Positions 48,838 to 57,487 of a stretch of 64,000 nt of DNA are shown one piece after another (the stretch's first letter is position 1; each line of letters starts with the position of its first letter). The position numbers and the translations under genes were made by a program. The DNA is taken from positions 124,001-188,000 of the forward strand of contig NZ_JOIY01000002.1 in NCBI RefSeq assembly GCF_000720185.1, written 5' to 3'. The notes below the pieces were generated by a model. That model searched no databases and was not told the origin of the DNA. It saw only the letters and a list, made by a program, of their open reading frames with translations. This stretch comes from Streptomyces sp. NRRL S-340. Lineage in GTDB: Bacteria; Actinomycetota; Actinomycetes; Streptomycetales; Streptomycetaceae.

Positions 48838-49593
48838 ATGCGTGTCGCCCTGTTCCTGACCTGCGTCAATGACACGCTCTATCCGGACACCGGCCGCGCG
48901 GTGGTGAAACTGCTGACCAGACTGGGCGTCCGGGTGGACTTCCCGCTGGGGCAGACGTGTTGCGGGCAGGCCCACTACAACACCGGGTACCGGCACGAGG
49001 CGGAGCCGCTGGCCCGGCAGTTCTCCGATGTCTTCCGGGACTACGACGCGATCGTCACACCGTCCGGGTCCTGCGGGGCGATGGTGCGCGAGCTGTATCC
49101 GCGCATGGGCGAACGGGCGCGGGCGGAGGGGCGGGGGGACTCGCTGGCCCGGGCGCTGGCACCCGTGGTGCCCAAGACGTACGAGCTGACCGAGTTCCTG
49201 GTCGACGTGCTGGGCGTGACGGACGTGGGGGCGTACTACCCGCACACGGTCACCTACCACCCGACCTGCCACGGGCTGCGCGCGCTGGGTCTGGGTGACC
49301 GTCCCCGGCGGCTGCTGGAGGCCGTGAAGGGGCTGGAGCTGGTGGAGCTGCCCGGTGCCGAGGAGTGCTGCGGCTTCGGCGGCACCTTCGCGGTGAAGAA
49401 CTCCGACGTCTCCGCGGCGATGGGCGCCGACAAGGTGCGCGGCGCCGAGTCGACCGGCGCCGAGGTGCTGTGCGCGGCCGACAACTCCTGTCTGATGCAC
49501 ATCGGCGGGACGATGACCCGGCTGCGCAGCCGGATGCGGCCGGTGCACATCGCGGAGATCCTGGCGAGCACGGAAGAGGAGCCCCTGGCATGA
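48838..49593 (+). CDS. lutA: L-lactate utilisation protein LutA ((Fe-S)-binding)
   Basis: 251 residues with two CCG cysteine-rich domains: GQTCCGQAHYNTG and EECCGFGGTFAVKNSDVS, plus the paired Cys of SGSCGAMV and ADNSCLMHIGG. Homologous to Bacillus LutA and E. coli YkgE, part of the cytoplasmic iron-sulfur L-lactate oxidising complex. ATG 48838; a -10-like TACGCT lies upstream at about 48796. Its ATGA overlap with lutB shows coupling. Confidence 0.95.
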   Translation: MRVALFLTCVNDTLYPDTGRAVVKLLTRLGVRVDFPLGQTCCGQAHYNTGYRHEAEPLARQFSDVFRDYDAIVTPSGSCGAMVRELYPRMGERARAEGRGDSLARALAPVVPKTYELTEFLVDVLGVTDVGAYYPHTVTYHPTCHGLRALGLGDRPRRLLEAVKGLELVELPGAEECCGFGGTFAVKNSDVSAAMGADKVRGAESTGAEVLCAADNSCLMHIGGTMTRLRSRMRPVHIAEILASTEEEPLA

Positions 49594-51068
49594 GCGGTAC
49601 GTTCGTCGGCATGCCGGCGTTCCCGGCGGCCGCGCACGAGGCCGTGCGCGACGCGACGCTGCGCGGCAACCTGCGCCACGCCACGCACACCATCCGCGCC
49701 AAGCGGGCCAAGGCGGTGGCCGAGGTCTCCGACTGGGCGCGGCTGCGCGAGGCGGGACGGCGCATCAAGGACCACACGCTGCGCCACCTGGACCGCTACC
49801 TGGTACAGGTGGAGGAGGCGGTCACCGCGGCCGGCGGCACCGTCCACTGGGCGGTCGACGCGGCCGAGGCGAACCGGATCGTCGCCGGCCTGGTCCGGGC
49901 GACCGGCGAGAGCGAGGTCGTCAAGGTCAAGTCGATGGCCACCCAGGAGATCGGGCTCAACGAGGCGCTGGAGGCGGAGGGCATCCGCGCCTACGAGACC
50001 GATCTCGCCGAGCTGATCGTGCAGTTGGGCAAGGACCGGCCGTCCCACATCCTGGTGCCCGCGATCCACCGCAACCGCGGGGAGATCCGCGACATCTTCC
50101 GCTCCGAGATGAAGGAGTGGGGACGCCCGGCCCCCGAGGGCCTGACCGACACGCCGGCCGAACTCGCCGAGGCGGCCCGGCTGCACCTGCGGGAGAAGTT
50201 CCTGCGCGCCAAGGTCGGCATCTCCGGCGCCAACTTCGTGGTGGCCGAGACCGGCACGCTGGTGGTCGTGGAGTCCGAGGGCAACGGACGCATGTGCCTG
50301 ACGCTGCCCGAGACGCTGATCTCGGTCGTCGGCATCGAGAAGATCGTGCCGACCTGGCAGGACCTGGAGGTCTTCCTGCAGACCCTGCCCCGCTCCTCCA
50401 CCGCCGAGCGGATGAACCCGTACACGTCCACCTGGACCGGCACCACCGACGGGGACGGCCCGAGCACCTTCCACCTCGTGCTGCTCGACAACGGGCGCAC
50501 CGACACCCTCGCCGACGAGGTCGGCCGGCAGGCCCTGCGCTGCATCCGCTGCTCGGCCTGCCTGAACGTGTGCCCGGTCTACGAGCGGGCCGGCGGGCAC
50601 GCGTACGGCTCGGTCTACCCGGGACCGATCGGCGCCATCCTCAGCCCGCAGCTGCGCGGCACCGGCAGCGCGATCGACGCCTCCCTGCCGTACGCGTCCT
50701 CGCTGTGCGGCGCCTGTTACGAGGTGTGCCCGGTCGCCATCGACATCCCCGAGGTCCTGGTGCACCTGCGGGAACGGGTCGCACAGGGCGGCGGGGCGAC
50801 CCGCGAGGGCAACAAGGTGGTGCTCAGACCCGCCCGGGGACACCGGGCCGAGCGGGCGGCGATGCGCGCGGCCCGCCTCGCCCTCACCCACCCGGCCCTG
50901 CTGCGCGGCGGCCAGCGGCTGGCGTCGCGCACCCGGCGTCTCCACCCCCGCACCCTGCCCGGTCCGGGCCGGGCCTGGACGGGGACCCGGGACCTGCCGG
51001 CGCTGCCCGCGGAGCCGTTCCGGGACTGGTGGCAGCGTACGCACGGCGGCGAGGAGGGCACGAAGTGA
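49590..51068 (+). CDS. lutB: LutB/LldF-family iron-sulfur L-lactate oxidation protein
   Basis: 492 residues. LutB domain ~60-290 (VKSMATQEIGLNEALEAEG, GISGANFVVAETGTLVVVESEGNGR), then two 4Fe-4S motifs, CIRCSACLNVCPVY and CGACYEVCPVAIDIP. It carries electrons from lactate in complex with LutA and LutC. ATG 49590 overlaps lutA by 4 bp and the stop overlaps lutC GTG by 4 bp. Confidence 0.96.
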   Translation: MSGTFVGMPAFPAAAHEAVRDATLRGNLRHATHTIRAKRAKAVAEVSDWARLREAGRRIKDHTLRHLDRYLVQVEEAVTAAGGTVHWAVDAAEANRIVAGLVRATGESEVVKVKSMATQEIGLNEALEAEGIRAYETDLAELIVQLGKDRPSHILVPAIHRNRGEIRDIFRSEMKEWGRPAPEGLTDTPAELAEAARLHLREKFLRAKVGISGANFVVAETGTLVVVESEGNGRMCLTLPETLISVVGIEKIVPTWQDLEVFLQTLPRSSTAERMNPYTSTWTGTTDGDGPSTFHLVLLDNGRTDTLADEVGRQALRCIRCSACLNVCPVYERAGGHAYGSVYPGPIGAILSPQLRGTGSAIDASLPYASSLCGACYEVCPVAIDIPEVLVHLRERVAQGGGATREGNKVVLRPARGHRAERAAMRAARLALTHPALLRGGQRLASRTRRLHPRTLPGPGRAWTGTRDLPALPAEPFRDWWQRTHGGEEGTK

Positions 51069-51712
51069 GCAGCAGGGAACGGATCCTGGGCCGGGTGCGG
51101 CGCGCGCTGGCGGACGTAGCGCCCGACGACACGCCCTACGAGCAGGCGGTCGTCCGGGACTATCTGCGCCGGCACGGCGACCTGGACGTCCCGGCGACGG
51201 TCGAGCTGCTGGCCGCGAACCTGGCCGACTACCGGGCGCTGGTGCACCGCACCGACGCGGCCGGGCTGCCGGCCCTGATCGCCCGGCTGCTCGCCGAGCG
51301 GGGCTCGGCGACCGTCCTGGTGCCGCCCGGCCTGGAGGAGTCGTGGACGGCGCAGGCACGGGTGAGTCGGGTCGAGGACCGGCCGGACAGCTCGCCGCAC
51401 GAGCTGGACCGCGTGGACAGTGTGGTCACCGGCTGCGCGGTCGCCGTCGCGGAGACCGGCACCATCGTCCTGGACGGCTCTGCCGACCAGGGCCGCCGCC
51501 GGATCACACTCGTCCCCGACCACCACGTCTGCGTCGTCCGCGTTCCGGGCCAGGTGGTCTCCTCGGTGCCCGAGGCCCTGGCCCGCCTGGATCCGCGGCG
51601 CCCGCTGACCTGGATCTCCGGTCCCTCCGCGACCAGCGACATCGAGCTGGACCGGGTGGAGGGGGTGCACGGACCGCGCACCCTGGAGGTGGTACTGGTG
51701 AGCAGCGAGTGA
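51065..51712 (+). CDS. lutC: LutC/YkgG-family L-lactate utilisation protein
   Basis: 215 residues with the LUD domain pattern: TGCAVAVAETGTIVLDGSADQGRR, LVPDHHVCVVRVPGQVV, ISGPSATSDIELDRVEGVHGPRTLEVVLV. Third component of the lactate-oxidising complex. GTG 51065. Placed right after the rhamnose genes, it would consume lactate formed from lactaldehyde. Confidence 0.95.
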   Translation: MSSRERILGRVRRALADVAPDDTPYEQAVVRDYLRRHGDLDVPATVELLAANLADYRALVHRTDAAGLPALIARLLAERGSATVLVPPGLEESWTAQARVSRVEDRPDSSPHELDRVDSVVTGCAVAVAETGTIVLDGSADQGRRRITLVPDHHVCVVRVPGQVVSSVPEALARLDPRRPLTWISGPSATSDIELDRVEGVHGPRTLEVVLVSSE

Positions 51713-51734
51713 AGGACGCGGCTAGCGTGAAAGC

Positions 51735-52889
51735 ATGATCCGGTTCGAGCAGGTCACCAAGCGGTACCCGGACGGGACCACGGCCGTGGACGGCCTCGAC
51801 CTGGAGGTGGCCGAGGGCGAACTCGTCACCCTGGTCGGGCCGTCCGGGTGCGGCAAGACCACCACCATGATGATGGTCAACCGGCTCGTCGAACCGACCT
51901 CGGGCCGCGTCCTCGTGGACGGCGAGGACGTCGCCGCCGTCGACCCGGTACGGCTGCGCCGCCGGATCGGCTACGTCATCCAGCAGGTCGGTCTCTTCCC
52001 GCACCGCACGGTCCTCGACAACACCGCGACCGTGCCCGCGCTGCTGGGCTGGAAGCGGGCGAGGGCGCGGGCGCGGGCCGCCGAGCTGCTGGAGCTGGTG
52101 GGACTGGACCCGGCTACGTACGGGCCGCGCTACCCGGAGCAGCTCTCGGGCGGGCAGCGCCAGCGGGTCGGGGTGGCGCGGGCGCTGGCCGCGGACCCGC
52201 CGGTGCTGCTGATGGACGAGCCGTTCGGGGCGGTGGACCCGGTGGTGCGCGAGCAGTTGCAGGACGAGTTCCTGCGCATGCAGGCCGCGGTGCGCAAGAC
52301 GGTGCTCCTGGTCACGCACGACATCGAGGAGGCGGTGCGGCTCGGCGACCGCATTGCCGTGTACGGGCAGGGGCGCATCGAGCAGTTCGACACGCCCGCC
52401 GCGGTGCTGGGCACTCCGGCGAACGGGTACGTCGCCTCGTTCGTGGGCGCCGACCGCGGTCTGAAGAGGATGTCGGTGACGGCGGTCGAACAAGGCGATC
52501 TGGAGCAGCCGCCGATCGCCCGGCTCGACGAGCCGGCCGAGCGCGCGGCCGGGCGGCTGCGGGCCGCGGGCGCCCGCTGGGCGGTGGTCCTCGACACCTT
52601 CGGAGACCTGCACGGCTGGGTGGGTCTGGAGGCGCTGGGCGCGGGCGGCGCGGTCGGTGACCTGGCGCACCGGATGAACGCGTGGGTGCCGGTGGGCGCC
52701 CCGCTGAAACAGGCCTTCGGGGTGATGCTCCAGCACGACGCGGGCTGGGTCGCCGTGCTGGACGGTGCGCGTTTCCTCGGCGTGCTGACTCCGGCGAAGC
52801 TGCACGAGGCGCTGCGCCGTTCGGTGGACGCGGACGCGCGCGGGGTGCCGCGCGGGCAGGTCGGCTTCGACTCGGTGGCGGACGCCTGA
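51735..52889 (+). CDS. Osmoprotectant-type ABC transporter ATPase (OpuCA-like) with CBS-like tail
   Basis: 384 residues. Walker A GPSGCGKTT, signature LSGGQRQRVGVARALA, Walker B VLLMDEPFGAVD, switch THDIEEAV. Residues ~250-375 are a weak tandem CBS-like region, as in glycine betaine/choline importers, possibly sensing ionic strength. It lies 22 bp after lutC; a -10-like TAGCGT (51723-51728) ends six bases before ATG 51735, so it may have its own leaderless promoter. Its permeases and binding protein are encoded convergently. Confidence 0.92.
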   Translation: MIRFEQVTKRYPDGTTAVDGLDLEVAEGELVTLVGPSGCGKTTTMMMVNRLVEPTSGRVLVDGEDVAAVDPVRLRRRIGYVIQQVGLFPHRTVLDNTATVPALLGWKRARARARAAELLELVGLDPATYGPRYPEQLSGGQRQRVGVARALAADPPVLLMDEPFGAVDPVVREQLQDEFLRMQAAVRKTVLLVTHDIEEAVRLGDRIAVYGQGRIEQFDTPAAVLGTPANGYVASFVGADRGLKRMSVTAVEQGDLEQPPIARLDEPAERAAGRLRAAGARWAVVLDTFGDLHGWVGLEALGAGGAVGDLAHRMNAWVPVGAPLKQAFGVMLQHDAGWVAVLDGARFLGVLTPAKLHEALRRSVDADARGVPRGQVGFDSVADA

Positions 52890-52964
52890 CCCGCGCGCCG
52901 GGCGGCGAGCCGGGGCGGCTGCGCGCACCGGTCACGCCGGGCGCGTCGAAGACGTCCGCGCGGG

Positions 52965-53924
52965 TCACTTCAGCAGGCCCTTCTCCTTCAGGTAGGCGCG
53001 GGCCACGTCGGAGGACAGGCGGCGCCAGCCGTCGACCCGCTGGTTCAGCGCGGCGAGGTCGGCGGTGGTGAGGACGGCGTTGAGCCTGCCGAGCACCTCG
53101 GTCACCGCCCGGCCCCCGGCGCGGGCGCGGTTCACGACGGGGACGACGTAGTCGGCGTTCTGCAGGTGCTTGTCGTCGGCGAGGAGGACGAGACCGAAGG
53201 CGTCCAGGGTGGCGTCCGTGGTCGTGGTCAGCACCAGTTGGTCGCGTCCGCTCGCCACCGCCTGTTTCGCGGGGACGGTGCCGACGCCCTTGGGGTCGAC
53301 GCCGGTGACGTCGATGCCGTACGTCTTCTTCAGGCCCGGTGCGCAGTACGGCCGCCGCACGCACTCGTCGCCCGCGGCGAGCCGCACCTTCAGGCCCGAG
53401 GCGCCGAGGTCGCCGAGGGTCTTCAGGCCGTGCGCGCGGGCGTAGGCGCGGCTCACCGCGAAGGCGTTCTGGTCGACGGCCCGGCCGGGGCCGAGGACGG
53501 CCAGGCCGCGGGGGGCGGCCAGCGCGCGCAGGGCCTTCATGGTGGCGGCGAGGTCGGGCGAGCCGGCCGGGGGCGCGTCGGCGCCGTGGGTCCTGGCGTT
53601 CAGCCAGTCCGCGAAGGTGGCCGCGTACTCGGGGACGACGTCGATCCGGCCGGACTCCAGGGATGGTTCGTACAGCTCGCGGTTGGCGACGGTGATCAGG
53701 GACGTCGTGTACCCGGCCTGGTCCAGGAGCAGGGCGTACATCTGCGCGAGCAGGTCGCTCTCGGTGAAGCCGGCGGACCCGACGGTCAGGTGCCTGCTGT
53801 CGCCGGGCGGTGCGGTGACCCGGCCGCGGTCCTCCAGGGACGGGCCGGTGGCGCAGGCGGCGAGCGGGCCGAGCAGGAGCAGCAGGAGCAGCAGGGCCGA
53901 CGGGCGTACGGCGGGGGCTGTCAC
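52965..53924 (-). CDS. Osmoprotectant ABC transporter substrate-binding lipoprotein
   Basis: 319 residues. Lipoprotein signal with eight leucines in a row and lipobox LAAC (Cys24). The mature part is OpuAC/OsmF-like: VGSAGFTESDLLAQMYALLLDQAGY, DVVPEYAATFADWL, GDECVRRPYCAPGLKKTYG. It probably binds glycine betaine, choline or a related compound. GTG 53924 overlaps the permease stop (GTGA). Confidence 0.92.
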   Translation of the reverse strand: MTAPAVRPSALLLLLLLLGPLAACATGPSLEDRGRVTAPPGDSRHLTVGSAGFTESDLLAQMYALLLDQAGYTTSLITVANRELYEPSLESGRIDVVPEYAATFADWLNARTHGADAPPAGSPDLAATMKALRALAAPRGLAVLGPGRAVDQNAFAVSRAYARAHGLKTLGDLGASGLKVRLAAGDECVRRPYCAPGLKKTYGIDVTGVDPKGVGTVPAKQAVASGRDQLVLTTTTDATLDAFGLVLLADDKHLQNADYVVPVVNRARAGGRAVTEVLGRLNAVLTTADLAALNQRVDGWRRLSSDVARAYLKEKGLLK

Positions 53925-54595
53925 CGGGTGCCGCCCCGGCCGCGTCGGGGAGCCAGCCGCCCGGCGGCCTCGAAGGCGGCCTCGACGGCCAGGGCGAACG
54001 CGGCGACGAGGGCGGCGCCCGCCACCACCTGCGGTGTGTCGGCCAGGTTGAAGCCGGCCGTGATGATCCGGCCGAGGCCGCCGCCGCCGGCCAGGGCGGC
54101 GATGGTGGCCGTGGCGACGAGTTGCACGGCGGCGATGCGCACCCCGTTCAGGACCATCGGGAGCGCCAGGGGCAGTTCGACGCGCAGCAGGGTCTGGCCG
54201 CCGGTCATCCCCATGCCGCGCGCCGCCCGCACGACGTCGCGGTCCACCTCCCGCATGCCGACGTAGGCATTGGTCAGCAGCGGTGGCACCGCGAACAGGA
54301 CGAGGGCCACGACCGTGGGTCCCTCGCCCCACCGGCCGACCGGGGTGAGCAGCAGCAGGACGAGGACGGCGAAGGTGGGCACGGCGCGGCCGGCGTTGGA
54401 GATGTTGACGGCGAGGGCGCCGCCCTTGCCGAGGTGGCCGAGGACGAGCGCGACCGGCAGGGCGATCAGGCAGCTGACGGCCAGACAGACGACGGTGAGC
54501 AGCAGGTGCTGGAGCAGGCGGTGCGCGATGCCGTCCTCGCCCGTCCAGTGCGCGGGGTCGGTGAGCCATCTCCAGGCGTCGGTGAGGGTGCTCAT
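53921..54595 (-). CDS. Osmoprotectant ABC transporter permease
   Basis: 224 residues, about six helices, with the ProW/OpuCB-type loop GMGMTGGQTLLRVELPLALPMVLNGVRIAAVQ. The N-terminal DAWRWLTDPAHW is typical of the family. It follows the first permease by 31 bp. Confidence 0.93.
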   Translation of the reverse strand: MSTLTDAWRWLTDPAHWTGEDGIAHRLLQHLLLTVVCLAVSCLIALPVALVLGHLGKGGALAVNISNAGRAVPTFAVLVLLLLTPVGRWGEGPTVVALVLFAVPPLLTNAYVGMREVDRDVVRAARGMGMTGGQTLLRVELPLALPMVLNGVRIAAVQLVATATIAALAGGGGLGRIITAGFNLADTPQVVAGAALVAAFALAVEAAFEAAGRLAPRRGRGGTR

Positions 54596-54626
54596 GGGGG
54601 CGGTGCCCCCTCCCCCGCCGCGCGGG

Positions 54627-55307
54627 TCACGGGCGCGCCGCCCGGGTCCAGGGGGTGATTGCCCGCTGGACGCCGAGCAGGAGCAGGTCGGCGGCGACGG
54701 CGATCACCACGCACAGCACGGAGGCGGTGAGCACCTGGGCCCTGAAGTAGGTGTTCATGCCGGCGTAGATGAGGTTGCCGAGGCCGCCGAAGCCGACGAT
54801 CGCGCCCACGGTGACCAGGGAGACCGCCGACACGGTGGCGATGCGCAGCCCGGCCATCGCGGCGGGCAGGGCGAGCGGCAGTTCGACGGCGAGCAGCAGC
54901 CGGACGGGACCGTACCCCATGCCGCGGGCCGCCTGCCGGATCTCCTCGGGCACCGCGCGCAGTCCGGCGAGGAGGTTGCGGACGAGCACGGTGAGCGAGT
55001 ACAGCGCCAGGCCCGCGACGACGAGGGCGGCCGACAGGCCGTACAGGGGCAGGAGCAGGGAGAACATGGCCAGTGAGGGGATGGTGTAGAGGACGGTGGT
55101 CAGGGCCAGCACGGGGGCCGCCGTCCAGCGCAGGCGGCGGGCGAGCACGGCCAGCGGGAGAGCGACGACGAGCCCGACGAGCACGGCCAGGGCGGTCAGG
55201 CGCAGGTGCTGGAGCACGGCGTCGAGCAGCACGTGCCGCCGGGTGCTCAGGTAGGCACCGCAGATCCATTCGTTGCGCGCGAGGCAGTCGTCCGGGGGCG
55301 CGGTCAC
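54627..55307 (-). CDS. Osmoprotectant ABC transporter permease
   Basis: 226 residues, about six helices, loop ARGMGYGPVRLLLAVELPLALPAAMAGLRIAT. First gene of the permease-permease-binding protein operon. N-terminal NEWICGAYLSTRRHVLLDAVLQHLRLT is the extracytoplasmic start seen in this family. ATG 55307; the ATPase is encoded on the opposite strand 2 kb away. Confidence 0.93.
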   Translation of the reverse strand: MTAPPDDCLARNEWICGAYLSTRRHVLLDAVLQHLRLTALAVLVGLVVALPLAVLARRLRWTAAPVLALTTVLYTIPSLAMFSLLLPLYGLSAALVVAGLALYSLTVLVRNLLAGLRAVPEEIRQAARGMGYGPVRLLLAVELPLALPAAMAGLRIATVSAVSLVTVGAIVGFGGLGNLIYAGMNTYFRAQVLTASVLCVVIAVAADLLLLGVQRAITPWTRAARP

Positions 55308-55479
55308 CCGTCCATTGCAGCGGGTGCTCCACCGGGTCGGCTCGTTGTGGTGACCCGTCCGGGGGTAGCGCCGGGTACCGGGTGACCGGACTCCACGGCA
55401 GCGGCGGCGGTTGCCGTGCGGTCGCGGGAGGGGACTGGCTCGGCCGGGAGCGCGGGACGTCCGCGTCGGTGAGCCGGGC

Positions 55480-56058
55480 TCACGTGTCCGGCGGGGCGGC
55501 CGGGTCCAGGGTGTCGTCCACGATGCCGCGGTCCCTGCGCGCGTCGTCCTTGGCGTCCACCGCCGTCTCCCCCGCCGCCGCCGTCAGGGCGTGCAGGGCG
55601 GGGATCAGCGCGGCGCGTTCCTGGGCGGGCAGCCGCTGCACCAGGCGGCGGATCTCGGCGCGGCGCTGGGCGAGGACCCGGGTGACCAGTTCGTGGCCGC
55701 CGCCGGTCAGGCTCAGCACGACCTCGCGCCGGTTGGCCGGGTTGGTCCTGCGGTCGACGAGGTCGAGCGCCTCCAGGCGTTCCACCATGCGCAGCGCGGT
55801 GGACGGGTTGACGCCGAGGGTGGCGGCGAGCACGACCAGCTTGACCGGTCCGCAGGTGTCCAGCACCACCAGCGCCCGCAGCTGGGGCAGGGTCAGCGAG
55901 TCCGCGGTGGACGCCAGGGCGCGGGCGGAGATCGCCACGAACAGCCGGGACGCGGCCATCACGGCCACGCTCAGCTCCTCGGCCTCACGGTCGAGCGCGG
56001 CCTGCCCGAAGCGGCCACCGGATCGGGCCCGTCCCCGGTCGGTGTCACGCTGTGCCAT
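55480..56058 (-). CDS. MarR-family regulator
   Basis: 192 residues. Winged helix-turn-helix (LPQLRALVVLDTCGPVKLVVLAATLGVNPSTALRMVERLEALDLVDRRTNPANRREVVLSLTGGG) with the MarR wing. N- and C-terminal ~30 residues are charged and disordered. ATG 56058 with AAGGGGG upstream. Its targets may be the neighbouring minus-strand genes; no operator was identified. Confidence 0.92.
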   Translation of the reverse strand: MAQRDTDRGRARSGGRFGQAALDREAEELSVAVMAASRLFVAISARALASTADSLTLPQLRALVVLDTCGPVKLVVLAATLGVNPSTALRMVERLEALDLVDRRTNPANRREVVLSLTGGGHELVTRVLAQRRAEIRRLVQRLPAQERAALIPALHALTAAAGETAVDAKDDARRDRGIVDDTLDPAAPPDT

Positions 56059-56185
56059 GGTGTCCCCCTTCCGCCGCTCCGCCCGGACGGGCGGAAACGA
56101 TCAGGCGCGGAGCATCATTGCAGAGGACAACGGCGCCCGGCAGGGATTGCCCCAAGGTCCCGTCCCCTCGCGCCCCGCCCTCCTG

Positions 56186-56443
56186 TCAGCGGGCCGCTCC
56201 GGGGGCCGGGGCGCCGCGCCCGGTGTCGAGCTGGTGTCTCAGCTCGCGCAGCAGGTCGGCCGGCAGCCGTCCCGACGTCGCCCATTCGACGACGAGTTCG
56301 GCCACGTGCTGCTCCTTGATGCGGGTGTGCGCTGCCATCGCGTGCAGCACGGCACGGGCCCGGTCGCGGGTCACCCCGCCCACGATGGCCACGATGTCGG
56401 TCGCCTCGTCGAGGAGGCGGTGCGGGCGTTCGGTCAGGGTCAT
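56186..56443 (-). CDS. ANTAR-domain-like protein, 85 aa
   Basis: 85 residues with the three-helix pattern of ANTAR RNA-binding domains (VGGVTRDRARAVLHAMAAHTRIKEQHVAELVVEW), but no receiver or GAF partner domain. ANTAR proteins bind tandem RNA hairpins in leaders and prevent termination. GAGGAG precedes ATG 56443. It lies 10 bp after the SDR gene on the same strand, so it is probably in its operon. Confidence 0.7.
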   Translation of the reverse strand: MTLTERPHRLLDEATDIVAIVGGVTRDRARAVLHAMAAHTRIKEQHVAELVVEWATSGRLPADLLRELRHQLDTGRGAPAPGAAR

Positions 56444-56453
56444 CGCGGTCTCC

Positions 56454-57476
56454 TCACGCGGCGGCGGAGCGGGCGCCCCTGCCCAGCGCCGCCCTCGCGG
56501 CCACGGCACCGACGGCGCCGACGGCGATCACGGAGGCGACGGCGGCGGGGTGGCGGGCCAGGGCGGCTTCCAGGGAGCGGCTGTGCGCCGAGTCGTCGAA
56601 GGCGCCGTGGGCGCCGCGGTCGTCGCCCCCGGGCCGGTCCAGCGGTTCGAAGAGGTTGCTCTCGCCGGTCGGCGGCACCTGGTCGGTCTGCTGGGAGTCG
56701 AAGCCGGTGCGGGCCAGGTAGCGGTCGAGGAGGGCGGGGGCGAGCCGGTTGGCCCAGACGGTCGCCACGGTGCTGGCGCCGATGTAGTACTGCTTGCGGC
56801 CGGGGTGGTCGGCGGCGTGCACGACCCCGCGGGCGGCGACCTCCGGCTGGTAGATCGGCGGCACCGGCATGGGGTGCTTGGGCAGCCGGGAGCGGACCCA
56901 GGAGAACTGCGGGGTGTTGACGGCCGGCATCTGGGCGACGGTCACCCGGACCTTGCTGCCGCGGTGCAGGAGTTCGGTGCGCAGCGAGGAGGTGAAGCCG
57001 TTGATGGCGTGTTTGGCGCCGCAGTACGCCGACTGCAGCGGGATGGCCCGCTCCCCGAGCGCGGAGCCGACCTGCACGATGGTGCCGCGGTCGCGGGGCA
57101 GCATCCGTTTCAGCGCGGCCCGGGTGCCGTTGACGAAGCCCAGGTACGTCACCCGGGTCACCCGCTCGTACTCCTCGGCGGTGATCTCGTCGAACGGGGC
57201 GAAGACGCTGCTGAACGCGCAGTTGATCCATACGTCGATGGGGCCGAAGGCCTCCTCGGCGGCGTCGGCGGCGGCTTCGACCTGCCCGGCGTCGGAGGTG
57301 TCGGTGACCTGGACGAGGGGCCGGCCGCCGAGCGCCTCGATCTCCTGGGCGGCGGCGTCCAGGCCGGCCCGGCCGCGGGCCAGCAGCACGACGTTGGCAC
57401 CGCGCCTGCCGTACAGGCGGGCGGTGGCGCGGCCGATGCCGGCGCTGGCACCGGTGATGACGACGGTCTGGGGCAT
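56454..57476 (-). CDS. SDR oxidoreductase with C-terminal hydrophobic tail
   Basis: 340 residues. VVITGASAGIGRATA, catalytic Ser in IVQVGSALGERA and YCGAKHAINGF. The NNAG motif is changed to NCAFSS (Asn kept). Family members of this length act on lipid-like substrates. Residues ~300-330 are a hydrophobic stretch (VASVIAVGAVGAVAARAAL) that could anchor the protein. ATG 57476 with AAGGAG upstream. Confidence 0.88.
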   Translation of the reverse strand: MPQTVVITGASAGIGRATARLYGRRGANVVLLARGRAGLDAAAQEIEALGGRPLVQVTDTSDAGQVEAAADAAEEAFGPIDVWINCAFSSVFAPFDEITAEEYERVTRVTYLGFVNGTRAALKRMLPRDRGTIVQVGSALGERAIPLQSAYCGAKHAINGFTSSLRTELLHRGSKVRVTVAQMPAVNTPQFSWVRSRLPKHPMPVPPIYQPEVAARGVVHAADHPGRKQYYIGASTVATVWANRLAPALLDRYLARTGFDSQQTDQVPPTGESNLFEPLDRPGGDDRGAHGAFDDSAHSRSLEAALARHPAAVASVIAVGAVGAVAARAALGRGARSAAA

Positions 57477-57487
57477 GGGTGGGCTCC

